Notes: generated from the letters alone by a model not told the origin. Positions 1 through 7,813 are shown, numbered from the stretch's first letter. The stretch is 17,129 nt of DNA from Holosporales bacterium (GCA_031257415.1 JAIROR010000038.1:1-17129); one strand, 5' to 3'. Program-made: numbers and translations.

Positions 1-787
1 GAACCATTCCTCTTTACAGGGTATATTTACATTGTTCAAGCCATTACTCTCCTACTAATCAAATATACCTTTATCTGTACCCAATCTCAGATAGCCCTGC
101 AACCTTGCATAGATGCTTCGCTTCATAAAACAAGCCCTTGCCAAATCACAACAGCTGCTCAAGTTCCCATGTACTGGCCAAGTACTGTGCGACCTTGTGC
201 TGCGGTTCTTTCGGCAATCATCTTGTTCCCAAAACGAAACAAACATGAGCTATCTTTTCCTTTACTCTCTTCTAACATGCGAGAAGCTCTCCACTTCTCC
301 TGCCCACCAGGTATTTCCTCTTGCGCTACCAAGTTACCTTACTTATACAGTAAGGATCTTTCCTAATGGGGGCCAAACACAAACTCTTATGACTTGCACA
401 AGAGGGCTTCATAAATGAGCTAAGGAGATCCCACTTACTTATTTATAGGTTACCACACTTTTTTTCGTTGTGCAACTATTTTTTTATGTCCCATCACTTT
501 TTTGTCCCAAAAAAAATTTTTTTCTATCTCATATCGGGAACCAGCTTCTGGATTGGTTTTGCTCAGATTTTTGCCACTTCTCAGTTAGATTTCTTATTTG
601 AAAAATTTAAAAATCATACGATTCCAAAGGCAAATAACCGGAACGAAATCGACAGGAGGCAGAAATTACTCCAACCTGATACAGTCGATTTCATACGATT
701 ATCATTTTCATTACGAAACCCAGAGGATCCTGAACCTTTATGTACATCCGAGTACACTGTGATTTTGCGCTGCGTTTCTCCTTGCAA
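1..787. other. Long spacer without a confident gene; possible gene relics
   Basis: No open frame here has a family I recognise, a good ribosome site and a plausible length together. On the minus strand, two overlapping frames between about 55 and 330 give protein-like stretches (for example MIAERTAAQGRTVLGQYMG, and in the next frame HKVAQYLASTWELEQLL). Both are cut by stops, which would fit a decayed gene but could be chance. Between about 465 and 525 there are several T runs and an A8T7 tract (509-523), likely to be bent DNA. From 787 down to 524 on the minus strand, the frame of the neighbouring gene continues with four TGA codons but no TAA or TAG. I see no tRNA, terminator or mobile-element end. 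Confidence 0.4.
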
Positions 788-1552
788 TCATTTTGTATCT
801 GGAACGATTTTAAAATTATCAACGAACAACTTCCAGTTCGCTGCTCCTATCGTTGCAAATGCTTTTGTAATTTCTCTCATTTCTGCTTCTCTTCTTTCAG
901 CTTCTTTTGCTTTTTGGACATTTCCTATATCCAAAAACGTTTTTTTATCTCCGAAATAATCTTTAACTTTTTCTCTTAGTACGTCAAGTTCCAGACATTC
1001 TGTGTAATCATCGCCACCACCAACCGTACAACCCATCAGCTTTTCCGCAACTTTAGTGTCAACATCACCGAGATTAATGCCTAAAATACCACATAAAACT
1101 TTGTAAAACTCTATTCCCACCTCAATAGCAGAAGGTTCAGCACTACCAATTGCGTCTCTACAATACGTTTTTATCTTTAAGTAAAAAATCATAGTTGAAG
1201 AAACCATCTCATTTACAGAATTGCTACTATTCATAATATTTTTCATCCAAACCTCAACACTCTTATTTTTTGCTTCTAACTTACTTTTGATTTCTTTAGA
1301 GATTTCTTCGGGGTCCCTACACGTACCCAAATATATTTTCTCATCCTCAAAACACTTTCCCCAAACCTTCAGTATTCTATCTCGTTTTTCATCAGATAGC
1401 CCAACTCGTTTTTCATCAGATAGCTCAATTCCTTTGCCAAAGCTATTTCCCAAATACGTCGTCGACGTCGTCGGCGTCGTCATCGACATCATAGCCTGAC
1501 AATGTGGCACGGTCCCACATATCAACAGCACAGCAATAAATTCCTTTTTCAT
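788..1552 (-). CDS. Secreted protein of unknown function (254 aa)
   Basis: I do not recognise a family. The protein starts with a clear Sec signal peptide: MKKE, a hydrophobic stretch at residues 6-14, and a likely cleavage near PHCQA at residue 20. A Thr-rich low-complexity stretch (about 24-32) comes next, then a short repeat LSDEKR at 44-49 and 52-57. The rest is mostly charged and helical, with six or seven scattered cysteines after the signal that could form disulfides in the periplasm, and a Lys/Glu/Arg-rich helix at about 213-231. I chose the ATG at 1552 because it begins the signal peptide and lies about 28 bases downstream of the predicted transcription start; an in-frame ATG at 1591 overlaps the -10 box. 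The stop is TGA, one of only two genes here to use it. It is probably transcribed alone. An envelope or host-interaction role is only a guess. Confidence 0.6.
   Translation of the reverse strand: MKKEFIAVLLICGTVPHCQAMMSMTTPTTSTTYLGNSFGKGIELSDEKRVGLSDEKRDRILKVWGKCFEDEKIYLGTCRDPEEISKEIKSKLEAKNKSVEVWMKNIMNSSNSVNEMVSSTMIFYLKIKTYCRDAIGSAEPSAIEVGIEFYKVLCGILGINLGDVDTKVAEKLMGCTVGGGDDYTECLELDVLREKVKDYFGDKKTFLDIGNVQKAKEAERREAEMREITKAFATIGAANWKLFVDNFKIVPDTK
1381..1424 (-). repeat. 24-bp tandem repeat inside the 788-1552 gene
   Basis: Twenty identical bases occur at 1381-1400 and again at 1405-1424, giving a period of 24 bases (8 codons). Translated on the minus strand they give LSDEKR twice. The period is a multiple of three, so a change in copy number would keep the frame. 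Upstream in the same gene, at 1457-1490, is a GTC/GAC-rich triplet tract encoding the Thr-rich stretch. Confidence 0.8.
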
Positions 1553-1586
1553 AGTCCGTTTCTCTAAACAAACCCAACATATGTTC

Positions 1587-1615
1587 AGCATACCACTTAT
1601 TTAACACAGGTACAA
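1587..1615 (-). promoter_or_regulatory. Predicted sigma70 promoter of the 788-1552 gene
   Basis: On the minus strand, TTGTAC (1610-1615) and TATGCT (1587-1592) are separated by 17 bases. The -35 matches four of six consensus bases and the -10 four of six. Transcription would start near 1580, leaving a leader of about 28 bases before the ATG at 1552. Prediction by eye only. Confidence 0.35.
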
Positions 1616-1685
1616 GCACTGTTATTCTTGTTTTCCTAATATAATTGAAATGGCATACCAATTTTTGGAGGAATCAGGTATTAAA

Positions 1686-2351
1686 TTACCTCTGCAATAT
1701 TGATATATCAACTTTAATTTGGTCATTAGTACGTTTTATAACACGCCTGGTAGAGAAGTCCAGCGATTCTCCGGACATTATATAATTTTTGTTAAGATTG
1801 TCAGTCCACGTGGTAATAATTTCATTATTGGATCCATAGATTGAAACTTTAACGCCACTTATTTGCAAAACACTTCGATCTTCATTCAAGATCTTGCCAT
1901 TAACATTGATGGCTACCGAGTCAGGATCATCTTGGACAGTTTCCATGGAGTATTGGACGTTTAATACTTTTAATTTAACTAACACAGTACTTAATAAATA
2001 TTCTGTCTTCTTAATGACCAAAACTTTGATTGTGTTTATGTTATATGCGAGAAACATAACTAAGAAGGTTCCCAGTATGATGAAGGCATAGGTCCCGAAT
2101 CTAAATTTTTTCAACGAATTATCTTTATCAACTGGTTTCAGCGGTATTTCCTCCTTGGAAGCCACCAAGGAAGCAACCAATTTTGGAGAATTAACTAATT
2201 GGACATCGTGATTTGGAAGCCACCATTTTTTGTGACACTTGCAGCAACGAAGCCACCATCCATAGCCAAGTTTTTCATCGCCGAGCGCCTTTGGCAAAGC
2301 ATCGGGGTCTATCGAATAACTACAACCACAGTACGGACATTTAACATTCAT
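1686..2351 (-). CDS. Zinc-ribbon, single-pass membrane protein (MJ0042/DUF3426-like)
   Basis: The N terminus carries a zinc ribbon: CPYC at residues 5-8 and CCKC at 36-39, so two CxxC knuckles, with Trp pairs around the second (WW at 32-33 and 43-44). This is the MJ0042-type ribbon that opens many alphaproteobacterial proteins. A linker rich in Lys and Ser leads to one membrane segment at about 86-103. The C-terminal part (about 140-221) has the pattern of DUF3426: a V-NGKI start, a beta-rich middle with WTDNL, then a GESLDF-STRR stretch. The ribbon is expected in the cytoplasm and the tail in the periplasm. The function of the family is not known to me. The start is supported by AGGTGG about 10 bases upstream of the ATG. 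The stop is TAA. It follows the same direction as its neighbours, but gaps of over 100 bases on both sides argue against tight operon linkage. Confidence 0.8.
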   Translation of the reverse strand: MNVKCPYCGCSYSIDPDALPKALGDEKLGYGWWLRCCKCHKKWWLPNHDVQLVNSPKLVASLVASKEEIPLKPVDKDNSLKKFRFGTYAFIILGTFLVMFLAYNINTIKVLVIKKTEYLLSTVLVKLKVLNVQYSMETVQDDPDSVAINVNGKILNEDRSVLQISGVKVSIYGSNNEIITTWTDNLNKNYIMSGESLDFSTRRVIKRTNDQIKVDISILQR

Positions 2352-2723
2352 TACAGCGAAGCCACCTAAATAACAAGCCCAATTTCCAACACCTTCATGT
2401 AGTATGATATATTTTTTCTTGTTTCTGCTTCAATACAAAAACACATCGATCTTTTTCACATCTTTGCTCTGTGCTCCTTCAACCTGTGCGAGTGTCATAC
2501 GGTCTGGGACAGACCAGAAGCCCAATAGAACTGAGACACAGGTGGCGCTCCGAAGACTATTGAAGACTTACTGCCAAGCTTTCAATAGTTCGAATTCACT
2601 TAATAACGCCGAGCTACCAAGGTATTCCAGCCCACAACAGCCGCCATTGGTGGCTGCCATTCTGGTCTCCCCTCTGTTTCGACTTGCACAATCTCAACCT
2701 TCTCTTAATGGAACTCTCTCCTA
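2352..2723. other. Spacer with hairpins, no confident gene
   Basis: A 107-codon plus-strand frame at 2404-2727 lacks a ribosome site and shows no family pattern, so I do not call it. Two inverted repeats are visible: GGTCTG-GGA-CAGACC at 2501-2515 (6-bp stem, 3-base loop), and ACTATTGAA (2556-2564) with TTCAATAGT (2581-2589), a perfect 9-bp stem with a 16-base loop. Neither is followed by a T run, so they are not ordinary terminators. The segment also holds one copy of the 18-bp repeat found at 3550-3567. Confidence 0.4.
2514..2531. repeat. Dispersed 18-bp repeat, copy 1 (copy 2 at 3550-3567)
   Basis: The 18 bases CCAGAAGCCCAATAGAAC here recur at 3550-3567 with one mismatch (A to G at position 5). 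Both copies are in non-coding spacers, in the same orientation, and they bracket the secreted coiled-coil gene. Two copies are too few to tell a repeat family from chance or from a duplicated regulatory site. Confidence 0.5.
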
Positions 2724-3296
2724 CTAAGAATGTTCGTCTTGTAGTACTGGGATACCCTCCAACGAATTTCCCTGCTGAGCCTGTTGTTGTTGATTCTGCG
2801 GTGGAGGATTCCCCTGTTGATTCTGCGGTGGAGTAACTTTCATCATCTGCGCGAAAAGCTCTTCCATTTTTGTTATCATTGTTTTATGCGAATCATCCAT
2901 CTTCTTTTGCAAATCTTCTATTTTCTTATTTGTTTCCTTTTGCGAATCTTCAATCTTTGACTCCAAATCTTCTATCCTCTCACTTGTTTTCTTCAGATCA
3001 TCACGCTTCTGAAGCGAGGAAGCAGAACTCGGAAGGACACTACCCGCGGAACCATCAGCATTAGAAAAAACACTGCTAGATTTAGGAGAAACACTGCTAG
3101 ATTTAGGAGAAACGTAAACTGGAGGATGAACCTTCAGGAGAGATTGGGAATGTAACACAGGAACGCCGCCTAGATTAACGGGCAAAGGCGTATGTGGATT
3201 CGTAGGTGAAAGACTGTATGGACTCATAGCATTTGAAGACGAAAAGGAACAGCAAAACATGACTCCTGCCAACAATATGACGGAACGTATTTTCAT
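2724..3296 (-). CDS. Secreted coiled-coil protein with Pro/Gln-rich tail (190 aa)
   Basis: No known family recognised. From the ATG at 3296 the protein has a signal peptide (hydrophobic residues about 5-18, likely cleavage after SSSNA at 23). A Pro/Ser-rich region (24-95) follows, holding the tandem repeat VSPKSSS at about 62-75. Residues 96-153 are a charged heptad-rich segment (RIEDLESKIEDSQ and similar), a good coiled-coil candidate, and the tail (156-177) is made of PPQNQQ repeats. The short motif G(V/I)PVL appears near the start (44-48) and end (181-185). I prefer this start over an in-frame ATG at 3341 because the signal peptide begins here and the predicted promoter would leave 3341 untranscribed. 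AGAG precedes the ATG at close spacing. Stop TAG. The layout suggests an extended exported or surface protein that oligomerises; the role is unknown. Confidence 0.6.
   Translation of the reverse strand: MKIRSVILLAGVMFCCSFSSSNAMSPYSLSPTNPHTPLPVNLGGVPVLHSQSLLKVHPPVYVSPKSSSVSPKSSSVFSNADGSAGSVLPSSASSLQKRDDLKKTSERIEDLESKIEDSQKETNKKIEDLQKKMDDSHKTMITKMEELFAQMMKVTPPQNQQGNPPPQNQQQQAQQGNSLEGIPVLQDEHS
2788..2833 (-). repeat. Repeated 19-bp unit encoding PPQNQQ
   Basis: Nineteen identical bases occur at 2788-2806 and 2815-2833, a 27-base period that keeps the frame. On the minus strand they encode the two PPQNQQ motifs in the tail of the coiled-coil protein. Confidence 0.75.
3071..3112 (-). repeat. Perfect 21-bp tandem duplication in the coiled-coil protein gene
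   Basis: The 21-base unit at 3071-3091 is repeated exactly at 3092-3112. On the minus strand it encodes VSPKSSS twice. Exact identity points to a recent in-frame duplication. Confidence 0.85.
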
Positions 3297-3319
3297 AAGA
3301 GCTCTATAACAAAGACAAC

Positions 3320-3357
3320 GTATCCGCATTGTACACAACACGGATACACCACATCAA
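3320..3357 (-). promoter_or_regulatory. Predicted promoter with inverted repeat around the -10 box
   Basis: On the minus strand, TTGATG (3352-3357) and TACAAT (3328-3333) are 18 bases apart, giving a start near 3321 and a leader of about 25 bases before the ATG at 3296. A perfect 7-bp inverted repeat, GTATCCG at 3320-3326 and CGGATAC at 3341-3347 with 14 bases between, brackets the -10 box. A dimeric regulator bound there would block RNA polymerase, so this looks like an operator, but no cognate regulator is in the window. Confidence 0.45.
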
Positions 3358-3682
3358 TATATCTTTTTACGGATTGGCGATTTTATATAACGGAGTGCAC
3401 AACTTTTTTTAACAAATAACTTGCAAGATGGGCGCCACTACGCTCTTGTTAGGTAAAAGACTACCTTCGAGCGTAACGATGCCCATGGATTATTCTATCA
3501 TTGCTGTTTGTGTTTGTGTCGATAATTTTTTGGGTAAGTTCATGTGTTTCCAGGAGCCCAATAGAACCTAAATGAAATGCTACATTCCCCTATAAAGACT
3601 ACAATTTTGATGAGATTTTTTCGCCATTCTAGAACTGAAGTATGTTGGCAATCATTCTATTTTTTTAAAGCTTCGATGCAGA
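3358..3682. other. Spacer holding a long nested hairpin (3428-3486)
   Basis: No gene is evident. Within it three nested stems line up: ATGGGC (3428-3433) with GCCCAT (3481-3486), TACGCTC (3439-3445) with GAGCGTA (3469-3475), and AGGTA (3451-3455) with TACCT (3462-3466) around a 6-base loop. No T run follows on either strand. It lies upstream of the predicted promoter of the coiled-coil gene, so it would not be in that transcript unless another start is used. It is not a tRNA by its stem lengths. The spacer also carries copy 2 of the 18-bp repeat (3550-3567). Confidence 0.4.
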
Positions 3683-5656
3683 TTAATACCTCTTGCTCCA
3701 AAATATTCCTGCGCCGACATTATTATTTCCTGCCACATCAACGCTTACTTTCGTATCTTTGAATACTTTTGTGTCAACAACAACTTTTGTACTGTCTTTT
3801 CCAGTGCCTTGATCTATAGATATTTTTAGATTCCCTATGTTTTTCCCTATCTTAACAGAATTATACTGTTTATCGCTGTCTTTGTGTGTATTAAATTCAA
3901 TTGTATCTAAGAAAAAAACAGATTTAACTTTATCAATAATATTAGAATCCTTAGTTCCTGATGTAATACTACTCATTGCAGATAGAAGTTTCAGTGCCTC
4001 TCCAGTTGATATTTCGGATGATTGCTTCTCAAATAGCATGTATGAGAGGATATCGTTTTTCGAAGCGTATGGCGTGGAGAAGAACGTGACCTCGTTTTTG
4101 TTGGTATCTTGAGTAAATCTGGCTCCAACTTTTATATTTTCAAGAATTTTTACTGCAGAAACATCAACTATAACTGCTTTTTTAGTTTTATCTGACATTG
4201 AAATAGTTCCATTTTCAAGAGTGAACTTTTTCCCTGCAACTTTGATTGTTCCATTCCTCATCTTGACGGATCCACTGTATAACGTCTCCCCAAAAAGGTC
4301 TCCTCCGAATGTGGCGCCTCCAGACCATGAGCTTATTACTCCATATCCCTTTATATCACAGTTTGGGATGTTGAGCTTGATATCCAGTGGAACCTTTATT
4401 GGAATCTTTACTGGAGAAGCTTTGGGGATCGGGCGAAGAGATTCAGCTATTCCAAGAGAATAGTTAGACATTTTTATGAGATTTGAGATGTCGAAACTTG
4501 AATTAACCGCCCTTCCCTCCCCTGTTACTTTTATCTCCTTTGTAATATTTCCGTGTAGATTGAGTTTTCCTGAAATACTTCCTCGAAGTCCATTCATTTC
4601 CGCAACTGCTAGAGATGTTGCTTTAAGAACTGCATCTATTATTGGCTCCTTGTTTTTTAATGTTATTTTCCCAGTTCCTGTTATCGTCCCTATTTTTCGT
4701 TTATCGTCGGACATATATATTTTGTCTATAATTATTTCTTTATTCTTGACAAATGCGCTAATTTCTCCGCCCTTTAAATAGGTTCCAATGGAATTGTGGA
4801 CATAAGTTCCATTTTTAACATGTATTTTGCCTTCATAAATAGGATTCCTAAGAGTTCCGCTAACCAAAAAATTGTATTGCACCCTGCCCTTCACTCTATC
4901 ATTTTTAAATATTTCTTCAATACTGGTAATCCCATCAGCTTTCACATTTATATTAGAATCCTTATTAATCACCCAGTCCTTTGTTTTTGCTTTTACTGAA
5001 ACTACATTTTCTTTACCCTGAGCCTTATACACAACTTGGGCATTAAACATATCCTTACCGTAAATACCATTAATTGATAGTGGAGGAATTTTCCACCTGC
5101 CGTATGTTATGTTTTTGACGGCCAAGAAAAAATATTCGGCGTTATTTTTAAAATATCCATGACCATTTACTATGCCATTTACCTTTTCAGTTCCTTGTTT
5201 TTGCAATGTTGCTATATCAATATTTTCAACCTTCCAATCTCCAAGTGTGAATTCATCAGCTTTCAATTTGATTCCTTTGACAATGATCTTACCTTTCGGC
5301 AACTTTGCGATTACTGTATCTTGAATTTTTCCACTATTTTCTACCGAGAAATTTGAGAAGCTGAGCATTTTTCCAACCGACAAATCATTCAAAGATAGCT
5401 TTGAAAAATCGTAAGAAAAATTAAATGACATACCGCCGGCGAACCTGCTCCTGCACGATGCCTTAATAACGCTGTTACTATCGATCGATAAAAGAAACTC
5501 TACGTTTTGCGAAATCTTTGGAATAAACAAAGCACCACTTAATCCTTTTTCTCCTATTTTCCCAGATAAGTAAGCGAGTTTGTTGTTCAGTTCAGCCCTT
5601 ATTTTTTGCGATAGTATATTATAAACTACATTTATTTTTTCTCCGTTTAGGGCCAT
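3683..5656 (-). CDS. tamB: TamB-like protein, main and C-terminal part
   Basis: This 657-residue frame is the bulk of a TamB/DUF490 protein. These long beta-helical proteins span the periplasm from an inner-membrane anchor and help lipid transport and outer-membrane assembly, often with the BamA-like TamA. The body is repetitive beta structure (alternating GTITGTGKITL, GSISGKLNLHG and similar). The end carries the conserved C-terminal domain: SKNDILSYMLFEK, STGEALKLLSAM, then SVKIGKNIGNLKISIDQG and a final GIFWSKRY, close to the usual aromatic ending. The frame continues upstream for 27 more codons to a TGA at 5738-5740, beyond which it joins the N-terminal part in the same frame. The ATG at 5656 is only the first Met after that stop; no convincing ribosome site precedes it. 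With both parts the protein would be about 795 residues, shorter than E. coli TamB (about 1260). Stop TAA. Confidence 0.75.
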   Translation of the reverse strand: MALNGEKINVVYNILSQKIRAELNNKLAYLSGKIGEKGLSGALFIPKISQNVEFLLSIDSNSVIKASCRSRFAGGMSFNFSYDFSKLSLNDLSVGKMLSFSNFSVENSGKIQDTVIAKLPKGKIIVKGIKLKADEFTLGDWKVENIDIATLQKQGTEKVNGIVNGHGYFKNNAEYFFLAVKNITYGRWKIPPLSINGIYGKDMFNAQVVYKAQGKENVVSVKAKTKDWVINKDSNINVKADGITSIEEIFKNDRVKGRVQYNFLVSGTLRNPIYEGKIHVKNGTYVHNSIGTYLKGGEISAFVKNKEIIIDKIYMSDDKRKIGTITGTGKITLKNKEPIIDAVLKATSLAVAEMNGLRGSISGKLNLHGNITKEIKVTGEGRAVNSSFDISNLIKMSNYSLGIAESLRPIPKASPVKIPIKVPLDIKLNIPNCDIKGYGVISSWSGGATFGGDLFGETLYSGSVKMRNGTIKVAGKKFTLENGTISMSDKTKKAVIVDVSAVKILENIKVGARFTQDTNKNEVTFFSTPYASKNDILSYMLFEKQSSEISTGEALKLLSAMSSITSGTKDSNIIDKVKSVFFLDTIEFNTHKDSDKQYNSVKIGKNIGNLKISIDQGTGKDSTKVVVDTKVFKDTKVSVDVAGNNNVGAGIFWSKRY

Positions 5657-5737
5657 GGTTCCATCACCGGTTATTTTCAGTGAGCCACTCTTTGTATCAG
5701 CATATATTATACTTTTTATTTCGACATTTCTAAGAAT

Positions 5738-5740
5738 TCA
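5738..5740 (-). other. tamB: In-frame TGA interrupting tamB
   Basis: The codon lies between CAA (Gln, residue 110 of the N-terminal part) and ATT. The parts on both sides are in one frame, and the 27 codons from here to the ATG at 5656 are open and TamB-like. Read as any amino acid, it would restore a frame of about 795 codons. All recognised Trp codons in the other genes of the window are TGG, so general UGA=Trp coding is not supported. Confidence 0.85.
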
Positions 5741-6070
5741 TTGAGTTAGTATGGGAAAGTATTTTGGTATATTTGGTTTGTCCTTAGTTTTGGCAATCGT
5801 CAGCGTTTCTGCTTGCACGCTTTTTAATAAGTTTGGAACATGTAATTTATCTATAAAAAATGTGTCTTTAATATTAAGATTATGTATAGTGAAACTAAAT
5901 GGAAAAAATCCAGAAATGTTGTCAAATTTCGAATCTATAAAACGATTGAAAATAGCAATTTGAACGTTATTAAGTTGCAGAGAACCAAAAAACAAAATGA
6001 CCGGCAGGGCTGACCAAAAGAACTTGCTACTAGCATATCTCAGCAACACGGCACAGGTTCTCCAACTCAT
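5738..6070 (-). CDS. tamB: TamB-like protein, N-terminal part, ending at an in-frame TGA
   Basis: This 110-residue frame looks like the start of TamB. A membrane anchor (about residues 17-34, SALPVILFFGSL) is followed by ISGFFPFSFTIHNLNIKD, which matches the typical TamB opening where an FPF motif leads into the first beta repeats, then by KLHVPNLLKSVQAETLTIAK. It stops at TGA 5738-5740, but the same frame continues into the long C-terminal part. The ATG at 6070 lies inside the end of the upstream peptidase gene, an overlap of 41 bases with that gene's stop at 6030, which suggests translational coupling. A GTG at 6049 is another possible start. If the TGA is a true stop, this fragment would be an anchor with no translocation body and tamB would be a pseudogene. 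Confidence 0.6.
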   Translation of the reverse strand: MSWRTCAVLLRYASSKFFWSALPVILFFGSLQLNNVQIAIFNRFIDSKFDNISGFFPFSFTIHNLNIKDTFFIDKLHVPNLLKSVQAETLTIAKTKDKPNIPKYFPILTQ

Positions 6071-7793
6071 CGACCTGTGTTTCGAAAACTTTCATACTAG
6101 ATTTCCAAAAGCTTGCAGATCCAGTGTCTAAGCCAAACTTTTTCATCGCAACGTCATAGCGTTCGGCTCCACCCTGTGACAGCATTTTTATATATTTCTC
6201 CACAAACTCATCTTTCTTGGATGCATTTTTATAGCAATCGTACAAAGCGTTAACCAAAATCTCAGCGAAAGAATATGAGTATACGTAAAATGGAGAGTGA
6301 AAGAAATGTTGAATATATTCCCAATAGCTAGCTACACAATCATCAATATTAACATAAGGGCCAAGGTATTCTTTCAATGTTTCTACCCAAAGCTCAGACA
6401 GCTCGCCAGACGATAAGACCCCAGCAGCCCTCTTTTTATGCGCTCTTTTCTCAAACATGAAGAACGATATCTGCCTGAAGAGTGAAGCCATAGTGCCATC
6501 AAGCTTCATGCACGTAATCTCGATCTTTTTAATATCTGTATCCGCTTCCTGTTTGATTTTTTCATATACTATATTTTCGCAAAATATTGAAGCAATCTCC
6601 GCCAAAGTTATTGGAGTTTCCGAAAGTAAGGTCCCTTTTTTGCTCGCAAGATGCTGATGTATTCCGTGGCCAAGTTCGTGAGCCTCGGTGAGAACATCGT
6701 GATATTTTCCCATAAAATTTAGGAGCACATACTGATGCGTATCCACAGAACCCGGGTGAGCAAAGGCACCAGAAGCCTTTCCTTTTTTCGGCATCACATC
6801 TACCCAGCCTTTTTCGATAAATTCTTTGGCAATTTCATAAAAAATCGGAGAGAACTCTTTAAAGGCACCGAGAACCACGCTCGATGATTCCTCATACGTG
6901 AAGTGTCTATCGAGGAAGCCGGTCTTCTTGACGATGACCGCTCTGTCCCAATAATCGAGTTTATCCTGTCCAAGAAGTTTTGCTTTTGTCTTATAAAATC
7001 TATGCGTAACTTTTGAAAAAGCGTCAGTCGCTGCTTTCAACATATGATCCACTGCTTTTTTATCTATATTGTTCGATACGTGCCTTCCTTCCTCTGGAGT
7101 TTTGTATTTGCCAAGAGAACTATCAATTGACCAATCCAAAACCAAGTTATTATATATAGATTTTACAAAAAACTCATTTTCTTTTAACCCTTTTCCAAGA
7201 GCTATTGAAGCAGCCTTTCTATTGTCCTTATCGTCATCTTCGGCAGCTATGGAACATATTTCGGTAAGTGTTTTCGGAGTCCCGTTAAAATCAAACTCTA
7301 TTCTCGCCATCAGCTCATCGTATAGGCTGCACCACGCCGATGCTCCAGACAAACTCTTCATAGTCATGACCTTTTCGCCCTCGTGGGACAACATATGCTC
7401 CTTGAATCTGAAGCTATTCTCGATCCAAGGAAGATACGCACTATCCTTCAGTTCTTTTTGAATATCCTTCAGTTCAAAGTTCAGCATGTCGACAGTAAAG
7501 AACACTACATCAGCTGAGATCGCAGTATTCATTTCCGACATTTTCTGAAAGAACTTCTGCTTTTCGTGATTTTGTAGATCCGTCTGGAGATCCAAAAAAG
7601 CATACGTCATGATCTTAGACATCGCAGTATAAATATCTTCATATGAAGCAATTGCTTTATCAAGATTGCTTATACTCAATTTACCAGAACTATACTTTTT
7701 GCAAAACCTCGCCACGACAGTTCGCAAGTTCTTCACATCGGCCTCGGAACTTTTGACAGCTCCGAGATCCCATGTCAATTTCTCAATCGCCAT
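6030..7793 (-). CDS. pepF: M3 family oligoendopeptidase (PepF-like)
   Basis: A full-length (587 aa) M3 zinc metallopeptidase of the oligoendopeptidase F group, a cytoplasmic enzyme that cuts short peptides. The zinc site is HELGH at residues 372-376, with the preceding TEA and a likely third ligand in TLAEIASIF near residue 399. The N-terminal helical domain (LDKAIASYEDIYTAMSKIMTYAFLDLQTD) and the C-terminal SPFYVYSYSFAEILVNALY stretch are both typical of the family, where the Tyr residues help catalysis. The length is close to the usual 590-610. It starts 20 bases after the L27 stop, without a strong ribosome site, and overlaps the start of tamB by 41 bases, so it is the third gene of the rplU operon. 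Likely roles are peptide recycling or clearing cleaved signal peptides; the substrate cannot be read from the sequence. Stop TAG. Confidence 0.93.
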   Translation of the reverse strand: MAIEKLTWDLGAVKSSEADVKNLRTVVARFCKKYSSGKLSISNLDKAIASYEDIYTAMSKIMTYAFLDLQTDLQNHEKQKFFQKMSEMNTAISADVVFFTVDMLNFELKDIQKELKDSAYLPWIENSFRFKEHMLSHEGEKVMTMKSLSGASAWCSLYDELMARIEFDFNGTPKTLTEICSIAAEDDDKDNRKAASIALGKGLKENEFFVKSIYNNLVLDWSIDSSLGKYKTPEEGRHVSNNIDKKAVDHMLKAATDAFSKVTHRFYKTKAKLLGQDKLDYWDRAVIVKKTGFLDRHFTYEESSSVVLGAFKEFSPIFYEIAKEFIEKGWVDVMPKKGKASGAFAHPGSVDTHQYVLLNFMGKYHDVLTEAHELGHGIHQHLASKKGTLLSETPITLAEIASIFCENIVYEKIKQEADTDIKKIEITCMKLDGTMASLFRQISFFMFEKRAHKKRAAGVLSSGELSELWVETLKEYLGPYVNIDDCVASYWEYIQHFFHSPFYVYSYSFAEILVNALYDCYKNASKKDEFVEKYIKMLSQGGAERYDVAMKKFGLDTGSASFWKSSMKVFETQVDELENLCRVAEIC

Positions 7794-7813
7794 GAATTTA
7801 TACGCCCGCGCAA

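Noticed and set aside
468..959. 163-codon plus-strand frame
   Set aside because: Its second half is antisense to the secreted protein gene, and its start lies in T-rich tracts without a ribosome site.
2404..2727. 107-codon plus-strand frame between the zinc-ribbon and coiled-coil genes
   Set aside because: No ribosome site, no family pattern, and it spans the hairpins and repeat of the spacer.
5751..5963. Plus-strand frame whose start looks like a lipoprotein signal (LVLAIVSVSAC)
   Set aside because: It is antisense to the TamB N-terminal part, has no ribosome site, and the rest is not protein-like; the hydrophobic start probably mirrors the other strand by chance.
3683..6070. General reassignment of UGA to tryptophan
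   Set aside because: Roughly 40 Trp codons in the recognised genes, including NrdD, PepF and RF1, are all TGG. A reassigned code at this base composition would be expected to show TGA in some of them.
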